From Streptomyces lanatus (lineage in GTDB: Bacteria > Actinomycetota > Actinomycetes > Streptomycetales > Streptomycetaceae): a stretch of DNA of 64,000 nucleotides. Under the pieces are notes generated by a model that worked only from the letters and a program-made list of their open reading frames with translations, was not told the origin of the DNA and made no database searches. Shown here in pieces: positions 51,249 to 60,380 of this stretch; the first letter of the stretch is position 1; each line of letters starts with the position of its first letter. Where the stretch lies: positions 62,001 to 126,000 of the forward strand of contig NZ_BNBM01000001.1 of the NCBI RefSeq assembly GCF_014655715.1. The letters run 5' to 3'. A program made the position numbers and the translations under genes.

Positions 51249-52508
51249 TCAGCAGCCGGTGTCGGGCTCCGCGGCCGTGAGGTGGTACGGGGCACGCTCG
51301 TCCAGGAGCAGCGGGACGAGGGCGCGCAGGGACTGGCGGAGCGGGACGTAGGTGCCGTGGCTGCGCACTCCGTGCAGGGCGAGTTCGTCCTTCACCTGTG
51401 CGTACTGGTCGTCGGTGAGCCGGTAGCCGCAGGGCGGGTCCTGGATCACCTCGGCCGGTTCGGCCGGGTCGTTGTCGGCGCCGCCGACGTAGACGGGGCC
51501 GGTGTCGGTGTAGCCGGTCAGACGGGCAAGGCCGGTCGCCGTCTCGACCTGGCCGCGTCGGGCGTCGGTGAAGTCGAACAGGCCGTCCAGCGCGGCGAGT
51601 TGGGAGTTGACCCGACGCCGGTTGTTCAGGGCCTCGTCGGCCTGCTCCGCCTCGGTGAGCGGATCGACGCGGCTCTCGATGAGCAGGCCCACGGAGTGCT
51701 TGACGCCGGACATGTTCCGCAGGATGCGTTCCTGGCCGTCACCGGCGACCTGCTTGATCGGCTCGCCCGTCTCGGGGTCGGTCCAGATGCCGTAGGTGCC
51801 GGTCGAGTGGCCGGCGTCCGCCGCGGCCGGGCGTACGTAGGACTCGGACAGGGTCTGTGCCGCGTCATGGACGGCGTCGTCCGTGTTGAGGTTGCGCGGC
51901 CACAGGTCGAACAGGTCCTTGTCGTAGTACGGGGGTGTGGCGCCGTACTCGTGCAGGTCGTAGATGACGTCGGGGCGCTGGTCGCGGATGACGGCGGCCA
52001 TGGCGCGGCCCTCGGCGGTCTGGAGTGCGAGGTGGTCGCGGTTGATGTCGACGCCGTCGCTGTTGCCCCGGGTGTTCGCGGCCCGGCCGTCGGGGTTGGC
52101 GGTGGGCACGACCAGCAGGGTGGTGCGCTCCAGGAAGCGCCGGGTCTGCCGGTCCTTGGCGTAGGCCAGATCGCGGATGGTGGAGAGACAGGCATCGCGG
52201 CCGGAGGGTTCGTCGCCGTGCTGGCTGCAGATGAGCAGCACCTTGTTCTGCGCGGGGCGTTCACCGATCCGTACGAGCTGGACCGGTCGGTCCTGCTTGG
52301 TCGTCCCGATCCGGGCCACGGAGACCCGGTCGCTCGCCCTGTCGACGGCGGCGAGGAGTCGCTGCTCCTCGGGCTGACTGGTCCAGCGGGCGCCGCCCGA
52401 CTCCTCGAAGCCGGTGCGGGGCGGGGTCTCGGCGGCCTGGGCGGGCACGGCCACCAGAGAGGCGGCGAGGGCCGCCACGGTCAGGGTGAGGGTTCGGATG
52501 CGGGTCAC
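51249..52508 (-). CDS. Secreted M14-family zinc carboxypeptidase
   Basis: A 419-residue exported peptidase. A signal peptide occupies about residues 1-25 ([20 protein letters not shown]). Zinc ligands fit [10 protein letters not shown] (HxxE) and YDLHEYG (His); the catalytic Glu is in [30 protein letters not shown] is a classic M14 block. The GTG at 52508 overlaps the stop of the S15 peptidase gene by 4 bp and follows GGAGG, so the two exported peptidases are made together. Confidence 0.9.
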   Translation of the reverse strand: MTRIRTLTLTVAALAASLVAVPAQAAETPPRTGFEESGGARWTSQPEEQRLLAAVDRASDRVSVARIGTTKQDRPVQLVRIGERPAQNKVLLICSQHGDEPSGRDACLSTIRDLAYAKDRQTRRFLERTTLLVVPTANPDGRAANTRGNSDGVDINRDHLALQTAEGRAMAAVIRDQRPDVIYDLHEYGATPPYYDKDLFDLWPRNLNTDDAVHDAAQTLSESYVRPAAADAGHSTGTYGIWTDPETGEPIKQVAGDGQERILRNMSGVKHSVGLLIESRVDPLTEAEQADEALNNRRRVNSQLAALDGLFDFTDARRGQVETATGLARLTGYTDTGPVYVGGADNDPAEPAEVIQDPPCGYRLTDDQYAQVKDELALHGVRSHGTYVPLRQSLRALVPLLLDERAPYHLTAAEPDTGC

Positions 52509-54469
52509 CGGCCTGCCTCCGGGATGCGGTGGGCGGGGCGTGGGGCGATCGTCACGCCGTCGAGGCGCTTTGCCTCGGGGGTGGCTGACGGTGCGTCGGC
52601 GAAGGCGGGGGCGCCGCCCACCAGCGGGACGCGGGCCTTCGTGCGGGACAGGTCGAGGGTGATCGCCGGTTTGGTGGACGGCGGGTCGATCAGGTCCTTG
52701 TCCGTGCCCGCGATGATCAGGGCGAGGCGGTGGCCGGCTGGGACGACGTGGTCGGTGGCCGCGAGGTCGAGGGTGATCGTGTACGGCTTGCCCGGCGTGA
52801 GGGGTTCGCCCTTGTGGTCCGAGGCGTGATTGCCGAGGTCGGCCCAACCGCGGCTGACGACCGTGTGGTCGACGTCGGCCGTCTTGGCCGCCGTCTTCTT
52901 GTAGCAGGCGCTGTCACCGGTGGTGCTCGCGCCCCAGCAGGTGCGGTCGGTCAGCGTGGTGATGCCTTCGCCGCCGTCCGTGTAGTCGCGGATGGTGTCG
53001 GGGCCGAGGTCGACCAGGACGGCGGAGAGATGGGCCGTCGTGGTGCTGGGCGTGGCGGTGACGGTGACCTCGGAGGAGCCGGACAGACGTAGGTCGCGGG
53101 TGAGCGGCCCGGTCGTGAAGCCCGCCTTGTCGGGGGTCGGTTGGTCGATGTGCGCGGCCCAGTCGGTCTCGCTGTGCTGCGGGTCGTCGGTGAAGGACTC
53201 GGTGCCCGTGCCCTGGGTCAGGCCGAGGGTGCCGACGCCCGCCTGGGTGCCCTTGGCGGGGCGCAGGGTGGTGGTGTGCGTGCCGCTCGGCGGCCAGACC
53301 TTGGAGGTGACCCACTGGTCGGGGTGGCGCTCGATGTCGGCTATCGGCTCGCGGTCGATGCCGTTGTCGTAGCCGAGGAGTTCGTGGTCGAACCAGCGGT
53401 GCAGGGTCTTCACCCAGTCCGCGCGGCGGAAGTCGAAGGGGTCGACATGGCCGGTCTGGGAGAGCCAGATCTTGCGCTCGACGCCGTTCTTCGCGAGGGC
53501 GTCCCACCACTGGCCGAGGTGCTTCATACGGACGTTGAGGTCCTGCATGCCGTGGATCGCGAAGACGCTCGCCTTCACCTTGCGCGCGTCCTTCACGTAG
53601 TCGCGCTCGGTCCACAACGGCGTCCAGTCTCCGGTGCGCGGCGCCCCGTCGACGAGCATCTGCTGGACGGCACCGCACTTGGCACGGGCGTCGGGGCTGT
53701 CGACGTAGTCGGAGAGCCAGTCGGGTCCTGAGTCGTACAGCGGGGCGCCCTGCTGGAAGTAGTAGTCGTACCAGGAGGAGATGGCGCTGATCGGCACGAT
53801 GGTCTTCAGGCCCTCGACGCCGGTCGCGGCGACTCCGTTGGCGATGGTGCCGTCCCAGCTCTTGCCGATCATCCCCGTGCGGCCGTTGGTCCAGGTCGCC
53901 TTGGCCTTGGTGGTGCCGGTGCGTGTCGTGTACGCCTTGGCGCGGCCGTTCAGCCAGTCGACGACGGCCTTCGCGGAGAGGACGTCGGAGCGGCCGCCGA
54001 CGTCGACGCAGCCGTCGGAGCGGTTGGTTCCGGCGAGGTCGACGCCGACGACGGCGTAGCCGCGGGGCACGAAGTAGTTGTCGTAGAACAGCGGCATCTG
54101 GACGACGTTGCCGTCGGCGTCGTACGTCTTCTTCTGGCTCTCGTTGCCGCGCCCGCAGCAGGAGTAGTACGGGCTGGCGTCCATGATGACGGGGACCTTG
54201 CGGCCCTGTGCGGCGGCTTCCCGGGGCCGGACGATGTCGACGGCGACACGGTCGTGTTTGCCGTCCCGGTCGAGGTCGAGTCCGGTGTCGACCCATACGG
54301 CCTCGCGGATGGCGTTGGCGTAGGAGTGGACGGGCTTGCTCTCGCGCGGCGGGCCGGCGTGGGCCGTGGCCGGTGCCAGGAACGTGGCCAGCAGGGCGGC
54401 CACGGCCGCTGCCGCGAGCGGTCTCCAGATCGTGAAGCGCGTGCGTTTCGGCATGCGCGGACGGTACAT
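52505..54469 (-). CDS. Secreted Xaa-Pro dipeptidyl-peptidase (S15/CocE-NonD type)
   Basis: A 654-residue exported alpha/beta hydrolase. Signal peptide about 1-38 ([21 protein letters not shown]). The nucleophile Ser is in [13 protein letters not shown]; acid and base fit DLNVRMKH and TGHVDPF. The C-terminal jelly-roll domain (X-Pro dipeptidyl-peptidase C-terminal, from about 450) ends in [13 protein letters not shown]. It would remove Xaa-Pro dipeptides from extracellular peptides, though CocE-like esterase activity is possible. It is divergent from an M1 peptidase gene. Confidence 0.9.
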   Translation of the reverse strand: MYRPRMPKRTRFTIWRPLAAAAVAALLATFLAPATAHAGPPRESKPVHSYANAIREAVWVDTGLDLDRDGKHDRVAVDIVRPREAAAQGRKVPVIMDASPYYSCCGRGNESQKKTYDADGNVVQMPLFYDNYFVPRGYAVVGVDLAGTNRSDGCVDVGGRSDVLSAKAVVDWLNGRAKAYTTRTGTTKAKATWTNGRTGMIGKSWDGTIANGVAATGVEGLKTIVPISAISSWYDYYFQQGAPLYDSGPDWLSDYVDSPDARAKCGAVQQMLVDGAPRTGDWTPLWTERDYVKDARKVKASVFAIHGMQDLNVRMKHLGQWWDALAKNGVERKIWLSQTGHVDPFDFRRADWVKTLHRWFDHELLGYDNGIDREPIADIERHPDQWVTSKVWPPSGTHTTTLRPAKGTQAGVGTLGLTQGTGTESFTDDPQHSETDWAAHIDQPTPDKAGFTTGPLTRDLRLSGSSEVTVTATPSTTTAHLSAVLVDLGPDTIRDYTDGGEGITTLTDRTCWGASTTGDSACYKKTAAKTADVDHTVVSRGWADLGNHASDHKGEPLTPGKPYTITLDLAATDHVVPAGHRLALIIAGTDKDLIDPPSTKPAITLDLSRTKARVPLVGGAPAFADAPSATPEAKRLDGVTIAPRPAHRIPEAGR

Positions 54470-54683
54470 CGGTCAACTCCCGTGCAGAAGAGGGCGGCTG
54501 ACGGCGTATGACGTCCCAAGTGACCTCAAGTGGCCGATAAACACCCGTGTGGCGCATCCGCCCATGTCGGCCGAATGGCGATCGTGTGACAGCGGTGATC
54601 ATGGACACGCAGGGGACACAGGTACTGAATAGGCTCCGGACAGACTTCGGCCCCAACGAACACGACTACGACTTGGAGCTTTC

Positions 54684-56177
54684 GTGCACCGCAGAATCAT
54701 GGCGCCGGGCGCACTCGCAGCCGCCTCTCTGATGCTGGCGATCCCGGCCTCGGCGGCGAGTCACTCCCCCGGCGCTCCGGGCATCGGCGACCCCTACTAC
54801 CCGGCTTACGGCAACGGCGGCTACGACGTCTCCCACTACGACCTCCGGCTGAAGTACCAGCCGGCCACGGACGAGCTGGAGGGCACGGCGACCCTGCTGG
54901 CGAAGACCACGCAGGACCTGTCCCGCTTCAATCTGGACTTCCTGCTGGACGTCAGCGAGGTTCGGATCAATGGCGCGAAGGCGTCGTTCGCGACCTCCGG
55001 CGAGCACGAGCTGGAGATCACGCCGAAGAAGCCGCTGGCCAAGGACACGCCCCTCACCGTCGTCGTCCGCTACCGGGGCGTGCCGTCGACGAAGGAGGCG
55101 TACGGCTTCAACGCGTGGCTGCGCACCCCGGACGGCGGGGTCGCCGCGGGTGAGCCCGAGGGGGCCTGGTGGTGGTTCCCGAGCAATGACCACCCGTCGG
55201 ACAAGGCGACCTACGACGTGTCGGTGCAGGTGCCGGACGGTACGCAGTTCGTCTCCAACGGCACGCTCCAGTCGACGAGTTCCCGGGCCGGCTGGACCCG
55301 CTACAGCTGGCGCTCCAACAAGCCGCAGGCCACTTATCTGGCCACCTTCGCGGCGGGGAAGTTCGACGTCACCACGGGGACCTCCGAGAGTGGCATTCCG
55401 GTCATCAACGCGTACAGCAAGGACCTCGGGGACGTTGCCGGTGCGGCGCGGGCGAGCATCGAGCGGAGCGGGGAGATCACCGACTGGCTGAGCGAATACT
55501 TCGGGCCGTATCCGTACAGCACGGTCGGTGGGTATGTGCCGAACACGACCACCGGGTACGCGCTGGAGACCCAGACCCGGCCGTACTACAGCCCGTCGAA
55601 CTTCGCGAACGGCTCGAACACCTCCGTCGTCGTGCACGAACTGGCCCATCAGTGGTGGGGCGACCTCGTGTCCGTCAAGGGCTGGAAGGACATCTGGATC
55701 AACGAGGGCTTCGCCCGGTACGCGCAGTGGCTGTGGTCGGAGCACGAGGGTGAGGGGACGGCGCAGGAGATCGCCGACTATGTGTATGCCTCTCGGGCGG
55801 CCGACGACGCGTTCTGGAAGGTGCGGCCCGGTGATCCTGGGCCGGAGAACCAGTTCCATATCGCGGTGTACGACCGGGGGGCGTTGGCTCTTCAGGCGTT
55901 GCGGAACGAGATCGGGGACGACGCGTTCTTCACGATTTTGAAGGGGTGGCCTGCGAAGTACGCCTACGGCAACGCTTCGGTGGGGGACTTTGTGCGGTAT
56001 GCCGAGGGGGTGTCGGGTAAGCCGTTGGCGGGGTTGTTCGATACGTGGTTGTTCCAGGCGTCGAAGCCGGGGGCGCCTGCGGCGCGCAGTGCGTCCATCG
56101 CCAAGTCGGCTGAGGTGCCTGTGCAGCCTAAGTCGTGGAAGAAGATTGCCGCGACCAATGAGGTGCACGGGCATTAA
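54684..56177 (+). CDS. Secreted M1-family metallopeptidase
   Basis: A 497-residue exported zinc aminopeptidase-like protein with a signal peptide (GALAAASLMLAIPASAASH, about 1-26). Zinc ligands are H318, H322 and E341 with catalytic E319 (HELAHQWWG...NEGF). The usual exopeptidase GxMEN motif reads GYALETQ, as in this shorter bacterial branch, so specificity may differ from classic aminopeptidases. It lacks the large C-terminal domain of PepN. The GTG at 54684 follows GGAGC. Confidence 0.9.
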   Translation: MHRRIMAPGALAAASLMLAIPASAASHSPGAPGIGDPYYPAYGNGGYDVSHYDLRLKYQPATDELEGTATLLAKTTQDLSRFNLDFLLDVSEVRINGAKASFATSGEHELEITPKKPLAKDTPLTVVVRYRGVPSTKEAYGFNAWLRTPDGGVAAGEPEGAWWWFPSNDHPSDKATYDVSVQVPDGTQFVSNGTLQSTSSRAGWTRYSWRSNKPQATYLATFAAGKFDVTTGTSESGIPVINAYSKDLGDVAGAARASIERSGEITDWLSEYFGPYPYSTVGGYVPNTTTGYALETQTRPYYSPSNFANGSNTSVVVHELAHQWWGDLVSVKGWKDIWINEGFARYAQWLWSEHEGEGTAQEIADYVYASRAADDAFWKVRPGDPGPENQFHIAVYDRGALALQALRNEIGDDAFFTILKGWPAKYAYGNASVGDFVRYAEGVSGKPLAGLFDTWLFQASKPGAPAARSASIAKSAEVPVQPKSWKKIAATNEVHGH

Positions 56178-56202
56178 GGCGCCAACGACAGCCCCGCGCC
56201 CC

Positions 56203-57102
56203 TTAGGGGGTGGCAGCTAGCCGGAGTAGGTCGTCCAGGCCTATTGCGGTTGTCTCTGTCGACGGGATCGTGCAGGCGTGAGCCCCCGCGATCGTGCCGT
56301 ACAAAGCGCTGCGCCTAGGCGTCTCACGGTTCAGCCAGGCATAGAGGAACGCTGCGGCGAAGGCGTCGCCCGCGCCGTTGGAGTCAACCACCGGTGCGGG
56401 TGGCGGCGTGGCGGGTACGTGGGTCAGCTCGTCGTCGGCGAGCAGGTACGCGCCCTTCGCGCCCGCCGTGGCCACGACCACCTCGGCCCGGCCCCGGTCG
56501 GCGATGCGGCGCATCGTTCGCTCGGGGTCGGCGAGGGCGGCGGCGGAGAGGAACACCACGTCCGCCGCGTACGCGAACTCCTCGTGGTACGCGTTCTCGC
56601 CGTCCCAGTCGTGCAGGTCGGTGGAGAGCGTCGCGCCCGACTCGCGGAGCAGGGGCAGGGAGTGGGCGCCGGGTTGGGTGATGGTGACGTGGACGTGGCG
56701 GCTCGACCCTGACAGGGCACGCACCGTGTCCGACGGGAAGCGGTCGTCGTGGCCGCGGCTGGTGTCGTACAGCGACAGTCGTCTGCCGTCGGGGCCGACC
56801 AGGTTCACCGCACGCTTCGTCCCCGCCGGTTGCGGGATCGCGGTGAGTTCGATGCCCTTCTCCCGGTGCAGGGTGCGGACCAGGTCGCCCTCGGGGTCGT
56901 CGCCCAGCATGTCGAGGTGGTGGACCCTCAGACCGAGGGCGACGAGGCCCAGGGCCACGAAGTCGCCGGTCTGCCCGGCCCTCGTACGGATCCCGGTGTC
57001 GATCATGTAGCTGTCGGCGTACGGCAGCGGCAGTTCCGGCACGTACACGATGGTGTCGACGCCCGCACCGCCCAGCACGAGCACATCGATGTCGCGGCTC
57101 AA
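56203..57102 (-). CDS. PfkB-family carbohydrate/nucleoside kinase
   Basis: A 299-residue ribokinase-fold enzyme. The N-terminal GGAGVDTIV and TRAGQTGDFVALGLVALGL blocks and the C-terminal catalytic block VVDSNGAGDAFAAAFL (Asp base, anion hole) mark the PfkB family. The TTG start at 57102 overlaps the macro-domain gene stop (TTGA) and follows GGGAGGG. The sugar substrate is unknown; coupling to an ADP-ribose-binding protein hints at ribose or ADP-ribose-derived substrates. Confidence 0.85.
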   Translation of the reverse strand: MSRDIDVLVLGGAGVDTIVYVPELPLPYADSYMIDTGIRTRAGQTGDFVALGLVALGLRVHHLDMLGDDPEGDLVRTLHREKGIELTAIPQPAGTKRAVNLVGPDGRRLSLYDTSRGHDDRFPSDTVRALSGSSRHVHVTITQPGAHSLPLLRESGATLSTDLHDWDGENAYHEEFAYAADVVFLSAAALADPERTMRRIADRGRAEVVVATAGAKGAYLLADDELTHVPATPPPAPVVDSNGAGDAFAAAFLYAWLNRETPRRSALYGTIAGAHACTIPSTETTAIGLDDLLRLAATP

Positions 57103-57587
57103 CTCACGCCCTCCCCATGGTCGTAGACCGTGACGGCGAGGCCCCGCCGCACGAGTCGCTCGTTGATCAACGGCTCGACGCGGGACCATTTGCCACCGGC
57201 CAGACCGCACCCTATCCGGGGCATGTGCACCGACGCGCCCAGGTCGACCGCCTTCTCGCCCACCCGCTCCAGCGCCGCGTCGATCGCCTCGTAGCGCACC
57301 GGAACGCCCTTGCTGCCCGTGCGGGTGCCGCGCTGTCCGACCATGTTGGCCACCCAGACGTAGGGCTCGACCTGGACGAACTGGACCGCGCCCAGCCCGA
57401 AGTCGTTCGAGGCGCGGGCGCGGTGCCATGCCCGGTAGGACTTCTCCGGCTCGGGCCAGCGGCGCGACACCGCCAGCACGAACCCCTTCCCCCATCCCCC
57501 GATGTCATTGCAGACATGGGCGATCACCTTGACGCCCTTCACCGACGGAACGGTGGCGTCACCCCGGATGTAAGTGATCTCCGACAT
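57099..57587 (-). CDS. Macro-domain (ADP-ribose-binding) protein
   Basis: A 162-residue single macro domain. The nucleotide-binding start is YIRGDATVPSVKGVKVIAHVCNDIGGWGKGFVLAVSRRWPEPEKSYR, and the phosphate loop is MPRIGCGLAGGKWSRVEPLI. It resembles Poa1p/ALC1-like members that act as ADP-ribose-1''-phosphate phosphatases or remove ADP-ribose from acidic residues. It is translationally coupled to a PfkB kinase. A perfect palindrome lies 19 bp upstream. Confidence 0.88.
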   Translation of the reverse strand: MSEITYIRGDATVPSVKGVKVIAHVCNDIGGWGKGFVLAVSRRWPEPEKSYRAWHRARASNDFGLGAVQFVQVEPYVWVANMVGQRGTRTGSKGVPVRYEAIDAALERVGEKAVDLGASVHMPRIGCGLAGGKWSRVEPLINERLVRRGLAVTVYDHGEGVS

Positions 57588-57605
57588 GACGCCACCGTAG
57601 GCGCT

Positions 57606-57620
57606 GCCACTGACAGTGGC
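57606..57620. promoter_or_regulatory. Perfect palindrome between the macro-domain gene and the permease end
   Basis: GCCACTG-A-CAGTGGC is a perfect 7+1+7 inverted repeat, 19 bp upstream of the macro-domain ATG and 7 bp beyond the permease stop. It could be an operator or a small terminator. Confidence 0.4.
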
Positions 57621-57626
57621 CCGTGA

Positions 57627-59093
57627 TTACTTCGTGAGCTCGGCCAGCTCCTGGTCCTCCGCCTTGGCGGCCCGGCGTCGGATCGCGTACCAGCCGCCGA
57701 CCAGCATCAGGGCGATGACGGGGATCAGCATGAGGGTCTTGCGGCCGACCTCCGGGTCGTTCCACATCATCGCCAGGCAGGCCAGCAAGAAGACGACCGT
57801 GGCGATCTCCGTGACCGGGCTGCCCGGGAGGCGGAAGGACGGGCGCTCCACCAGGCCTTCCTTGGCGCGGCGGACGAAGATCAGGTGGCAGATCATGATG
57901 ATCACCCAGGTCGAGATGATGCCGAGCGAGGCGACGTTGAGCACGATCTCGAAGGCCTGGGCCGGCATGAGGTAGTTCAGGCCGACGCCGAGCACACAGA
58001 CCGCGCAGGTGAGCAGGATGCCGCCGTAGGGGACCTGGCTGCGGTTCATGCGGGCCGTGAACTTCGGGGCCGAGCCCGCCATCGCCATCGAGCGGAGGAT
58101 GCGGCCGGTGGAGTACAGGCCGGAGTTCAGCGAGGACATCGCCGCCGTGAGGACCACCAGGTTCATCACATCGCCCGCCGCCGGGACGCCGATCTTCGAC
58201 AGGACCGTGACGAAGGGGCTTTCGTCGGCCGAGTAGACGGAGCCCGGGAGCAGGAGCGCCAGGAGGACGACCGAGCCCACGTAGAACAGGCCCACGCGCC
58301 ACATGATCGAGTTCACCGCGCGGGGGACGACCTTCTCCGGCTCCGCGGTCTCACCCGCGGCGACACCGACCAGCTCAAGGGCGGCGTACGCGAAGATCAC
58401 GCCCTGCATGACCAGGACGACCGGCATCATGCCGTGCGGGAAGACGCCGCCGTTGTCGGTGATCACGCTGACGCCGGGCGTCGTGCCGCCCACCTCGTGC
58501 TGTGTGGCCAGCAGGAAGATGCCGACGAACATGAAGGCCACCAGTGTGGCGACCTTGATGATCGCGAACCAGAACTCCATCTCGCCGAAGATCTTCACCG
58601 AGATCAGGTTCACGGCAAGGACGACGGCCAGCGCTATCAACGCCAGCGTCCACTGCGGGATGTCCGTGAACATGCTCCAGTAGTGCGTGTACAGCGCGAT
58701 CGCCGTGATGTCGGCGATACCGGTCGTCGACCAGTTCAGGAAGTACATCCAGCCCGCGACATAGGCGCCCTTCTCGCCGAGGAACTCGCGCGCGTACGAC
58801 ACGAACGAACCGGACGACGGGCGGTAGAGGACCAGCTCGCCGAGGGCGCGGACGACGAAGAAGGCGAAGATGCCGCAGACCAGGTAGGCGATCGCGAGCG
58901 CGGGGCCCGCGTTGTGGAGGCGGCCGCCGGCGCCGAGGAAGAGGCCGGTGCCGATGGCTCCGCCGATGGCGATCATGTTGACGTGGCGGGCCTTGAGGTC
59001 CTTGCTGTAACCGGCGTCGCCCGCGTCCGCGGGCACCTGGGCCGCGTCGGTGCGGGATGCGGCCACTGCCGTGTTCACGGCGTCCTTGCTCAC
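57627..59093 (-). CDS. Amino-acid permease (AnsP/L-asparagine-permease-like)
   Basis: A 488-residue APC-superfamily transporter with 12 membrane spans. The N-terminal signature KDLKARHVNMIAIGGAIGTGLFLGAG and the GSFVSYAREFLGEKGAYVAGWMYFLNWSTTGIADITAIALY block match the AnsP/GabP/CycA branch, closest to asparagine permease. The GTG start (VSKDAVNTAV) at 59093 is preferred over the longer open frame. It is divergent from a MerR regulator gene, which is a plausible local regulator. Confidence 0.87.
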   Translation of the reverse strand: MSKDAVNTAVAASRTDAAQVPADAGDAGYSKDLKARHVNMIAIGGAIGTGLFLGAGGRLHNAGPALAIAYLVCGIFAFFVVRALGELVLYRPSSGSFVSYAREFLGEKGAYVAGWMYFLNWSTTGIADITAIALYTHYWSMFTDIPQWTLALIALAVVLAVNLISVKIFGEMEFWFAIIKVATLVAFMFVGIFLLATQHEVGGTTPGVSVITDNGGVFPHGMMPVVLVMQGVIFAYAALELVGVAAGETAEPEKVVPRAVNSIMWRVGLFYVGSVVLLALLLPGSVYSADESPFVTVLSKIGVPAAGDVMNLVVLTAAMSSLNSGLYSTGRILRSMAMAGSAPKFTARMNRSQVPYGGILLTCAVCVLGVGLNYLMPAQAFEIVLNVASLGIISTWVIIMICHLIFVRRAKEGLVERPSFRLPGSPVTEIATVVFLLACLAMMWNDPEVGRKTLMLIPVIALMLVGGWYAIRRRAAKAEDQELAELTK

Positions 59094-59276
59094 GGGGGTA
59101 CCACTCTCTGGTGCGCCCGAGCGGATCGCGCTCGGGTGTCCGGACGTACGTATGGCCTGCGCCCTGCGTAAAGGCACAGACCAAGGGGCCACCTTCCCCC
59201 ACGGAACAAGGCTCACGCGGTGGCGTATGTCACAGAGCGTTACTTCTCACACGGGCGTCCCATCTGCCCCGGCGGG

Positions 59277-59305
59277 TGTCACAGCGATGGTGAGACAGCG
59301 ATACT
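59277..59305 (+). promoter_or_regulatory. Probable autoregulated, leaderless merR promoter
   Basis: A -10 (GATACT, 59300-59305) ends 7 bp before the ATG at 59313, which would place the transcript start at or next to the start codon. The inverted repeat TGTCACA-N7-TGAGACA (59277-59297, one mismatch) sits just upstream, where a MerR dimer would bind. No Shine-Dalgarno precedes the ATG. Confidence 0.5.
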
Positions 59306-59312
59306 GCTGCAC

Positions 59313-60038
59313 ATGACGAGCGCCACCGAGGAACCGACCCAGCCCACTCTCACGATCGACGAGCTGGCCGCGCGCGCCGGGACAACGGTCCGCACGGTGC
59401 GGTTCTACGGCACCAAGGGGCTGCTGCCGCCTCCGGTGATCGGTCCGCGCAGGGTCGGGCACTACGGGCGTGAGCATCTGGCCCGGCTCGCGCTCATCGA
59501 GGAGCTTCAGCAGCAGGGCATGACGCTGGCGGCCATCGAGCGGTATCTGCACCAGCTGCCGGCCGACCTGGACGCCCATGACCTCGCCATTCACCGGGCC
59601 GTCGTGGCGTCCTGGGCGCCGGACGCGGTGGAGTCGGTGACGCGGGCCGAGCTGGTGCGGCGGGCGGGGCGGGAGCTCGGCGACGACGAGGTGGAGCGGC
59701 TGGTCGCGATGGGGGTCGTCGAGGAGACCGAGGGCGGGTACCGCGTCGACCTCGGGCTGCTGCGGCTCGGGGTCGGGCTGCTGGACGTACCGCTGTCGCA
59801 GGAGGCGATCCTCGCCGCGCGCAACGTCCTCATCGAGCACTCGCGCGCCGCCGCGCACGAACTGTCACAGCTCTTCCGCGGCGAGGTGTCCGAACGCGCC
59901 GCGCAGGACGTGAAGTCACTCTCCGCCTATATGCAACCCGTCATCGTGCAGGCCCTGTTGACGACCTTTCAGCGGTCGCTCAGAGCGGAGCTCCGTGACT
60001 GGCTGAGCGGCATCTCAGAGGAAGGCGGCTCCGCCTGA
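59313..60038 (+). CDS. MerR-family transcriptional regulator
   Basis: A 241-residue regulator. The winged helix-turn-helix is LTIDELAARAGTTVRTVRFYGTKGLLPPPVIGPRRVGHYGREHLARLALI (residues about 13-62), followed by the dimerisation helix. The C-terminal 150 residues are helical with no cysteine metal site, so it probably senses an organic ligand. The longer frame upstream from 59220 lacks homology. It is divergent from the permease gene and seems to be transcribed without a leader. Confidence 0.88.
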   Translation: MTSATEEPTQPTLTIDELAARAGTTVRTVRFYGTKGLLPPPVIGPRRVGHYGREHLARLALIEELQQQGMTLAAIERYLHQLPADLDAHDLAIHRAVVASWAPDAVESVTRAELVRRAGRELGDDEVERLVAMGVVEETEGGYRVDLGLLRLGVGLLDVPLSQEAILAARNVLIEHSRAAAHELSQLFRGEVSERAAQDVKSLSAYMQPVIVQALLTTFQRSLRAELRDWLSGISEEGGSA

Positions 60039-60154
60039 CACGTTGAGCGTCTTCGCCCACGAGATGGTGCTCGGCGCCGAGAGCGCCGCAGAGCACGCGG
60101 GCGCCAAGGACGGCATCGTCCTGGAGAACCTCGACCCGCCGATCTTCGCCCATC

Positions 60155-60330
60155 GGGATTGCGTTCGACCAAGCCGAGACGGACCAGTTCGGCGGTCAAG
60201 CGGTGTGCCGTGGGTTTGGGCAGGCCGGTGCGCAGGGCGAGTTCGGCGAGGGTGAGGGCGGTGTCGGAGTCGCCGCAGGCGCGCAGCAGGGCCGCGCCGC
60301 GTGCGGGCGACCGTCCGTCATGGACCGATG
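60155..60330 (-). pseudogene. Remnant of an IclR-family regulator (HTH only)
   Basis: The - strand frame reads HDGRSPARGAALLRACGDSD, then TALTLAELALRTGLPKPTAH and RLTAELVRLGLVERNPDG: a complete IclR helix-turn-helix with its conserved flanks. No start codon precedes it in frame, and after NPDG the sequence leaves the family; no C-terminal ligand domain follows. The remaining part of 60039-60380 holds no other gene I can support. The remnant directly precedes, on the opposite end, a benzoylformate-decarboxylase-like gene. Confidence 0.75.
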
Positions 60331-60380
60331 GTGGGGGTTGGGTGGGGCGGTGACAAGGTGTGGGTGCCTGTGAGTCGGCG

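Noticed and set aside
57606-57620. Terminator for the permease gene as the only reading of the palindrome
   Set aside because: With a 1-nt centre it cannot form a stable hairpin loop of normal size, so I list it as a possible operator instead.
60043-60255. Possible short gene on the + strand after merR
   Set aside because: The frame has no ribosome site and no recognisable family, and its second half is antisense to the IclR remnant.
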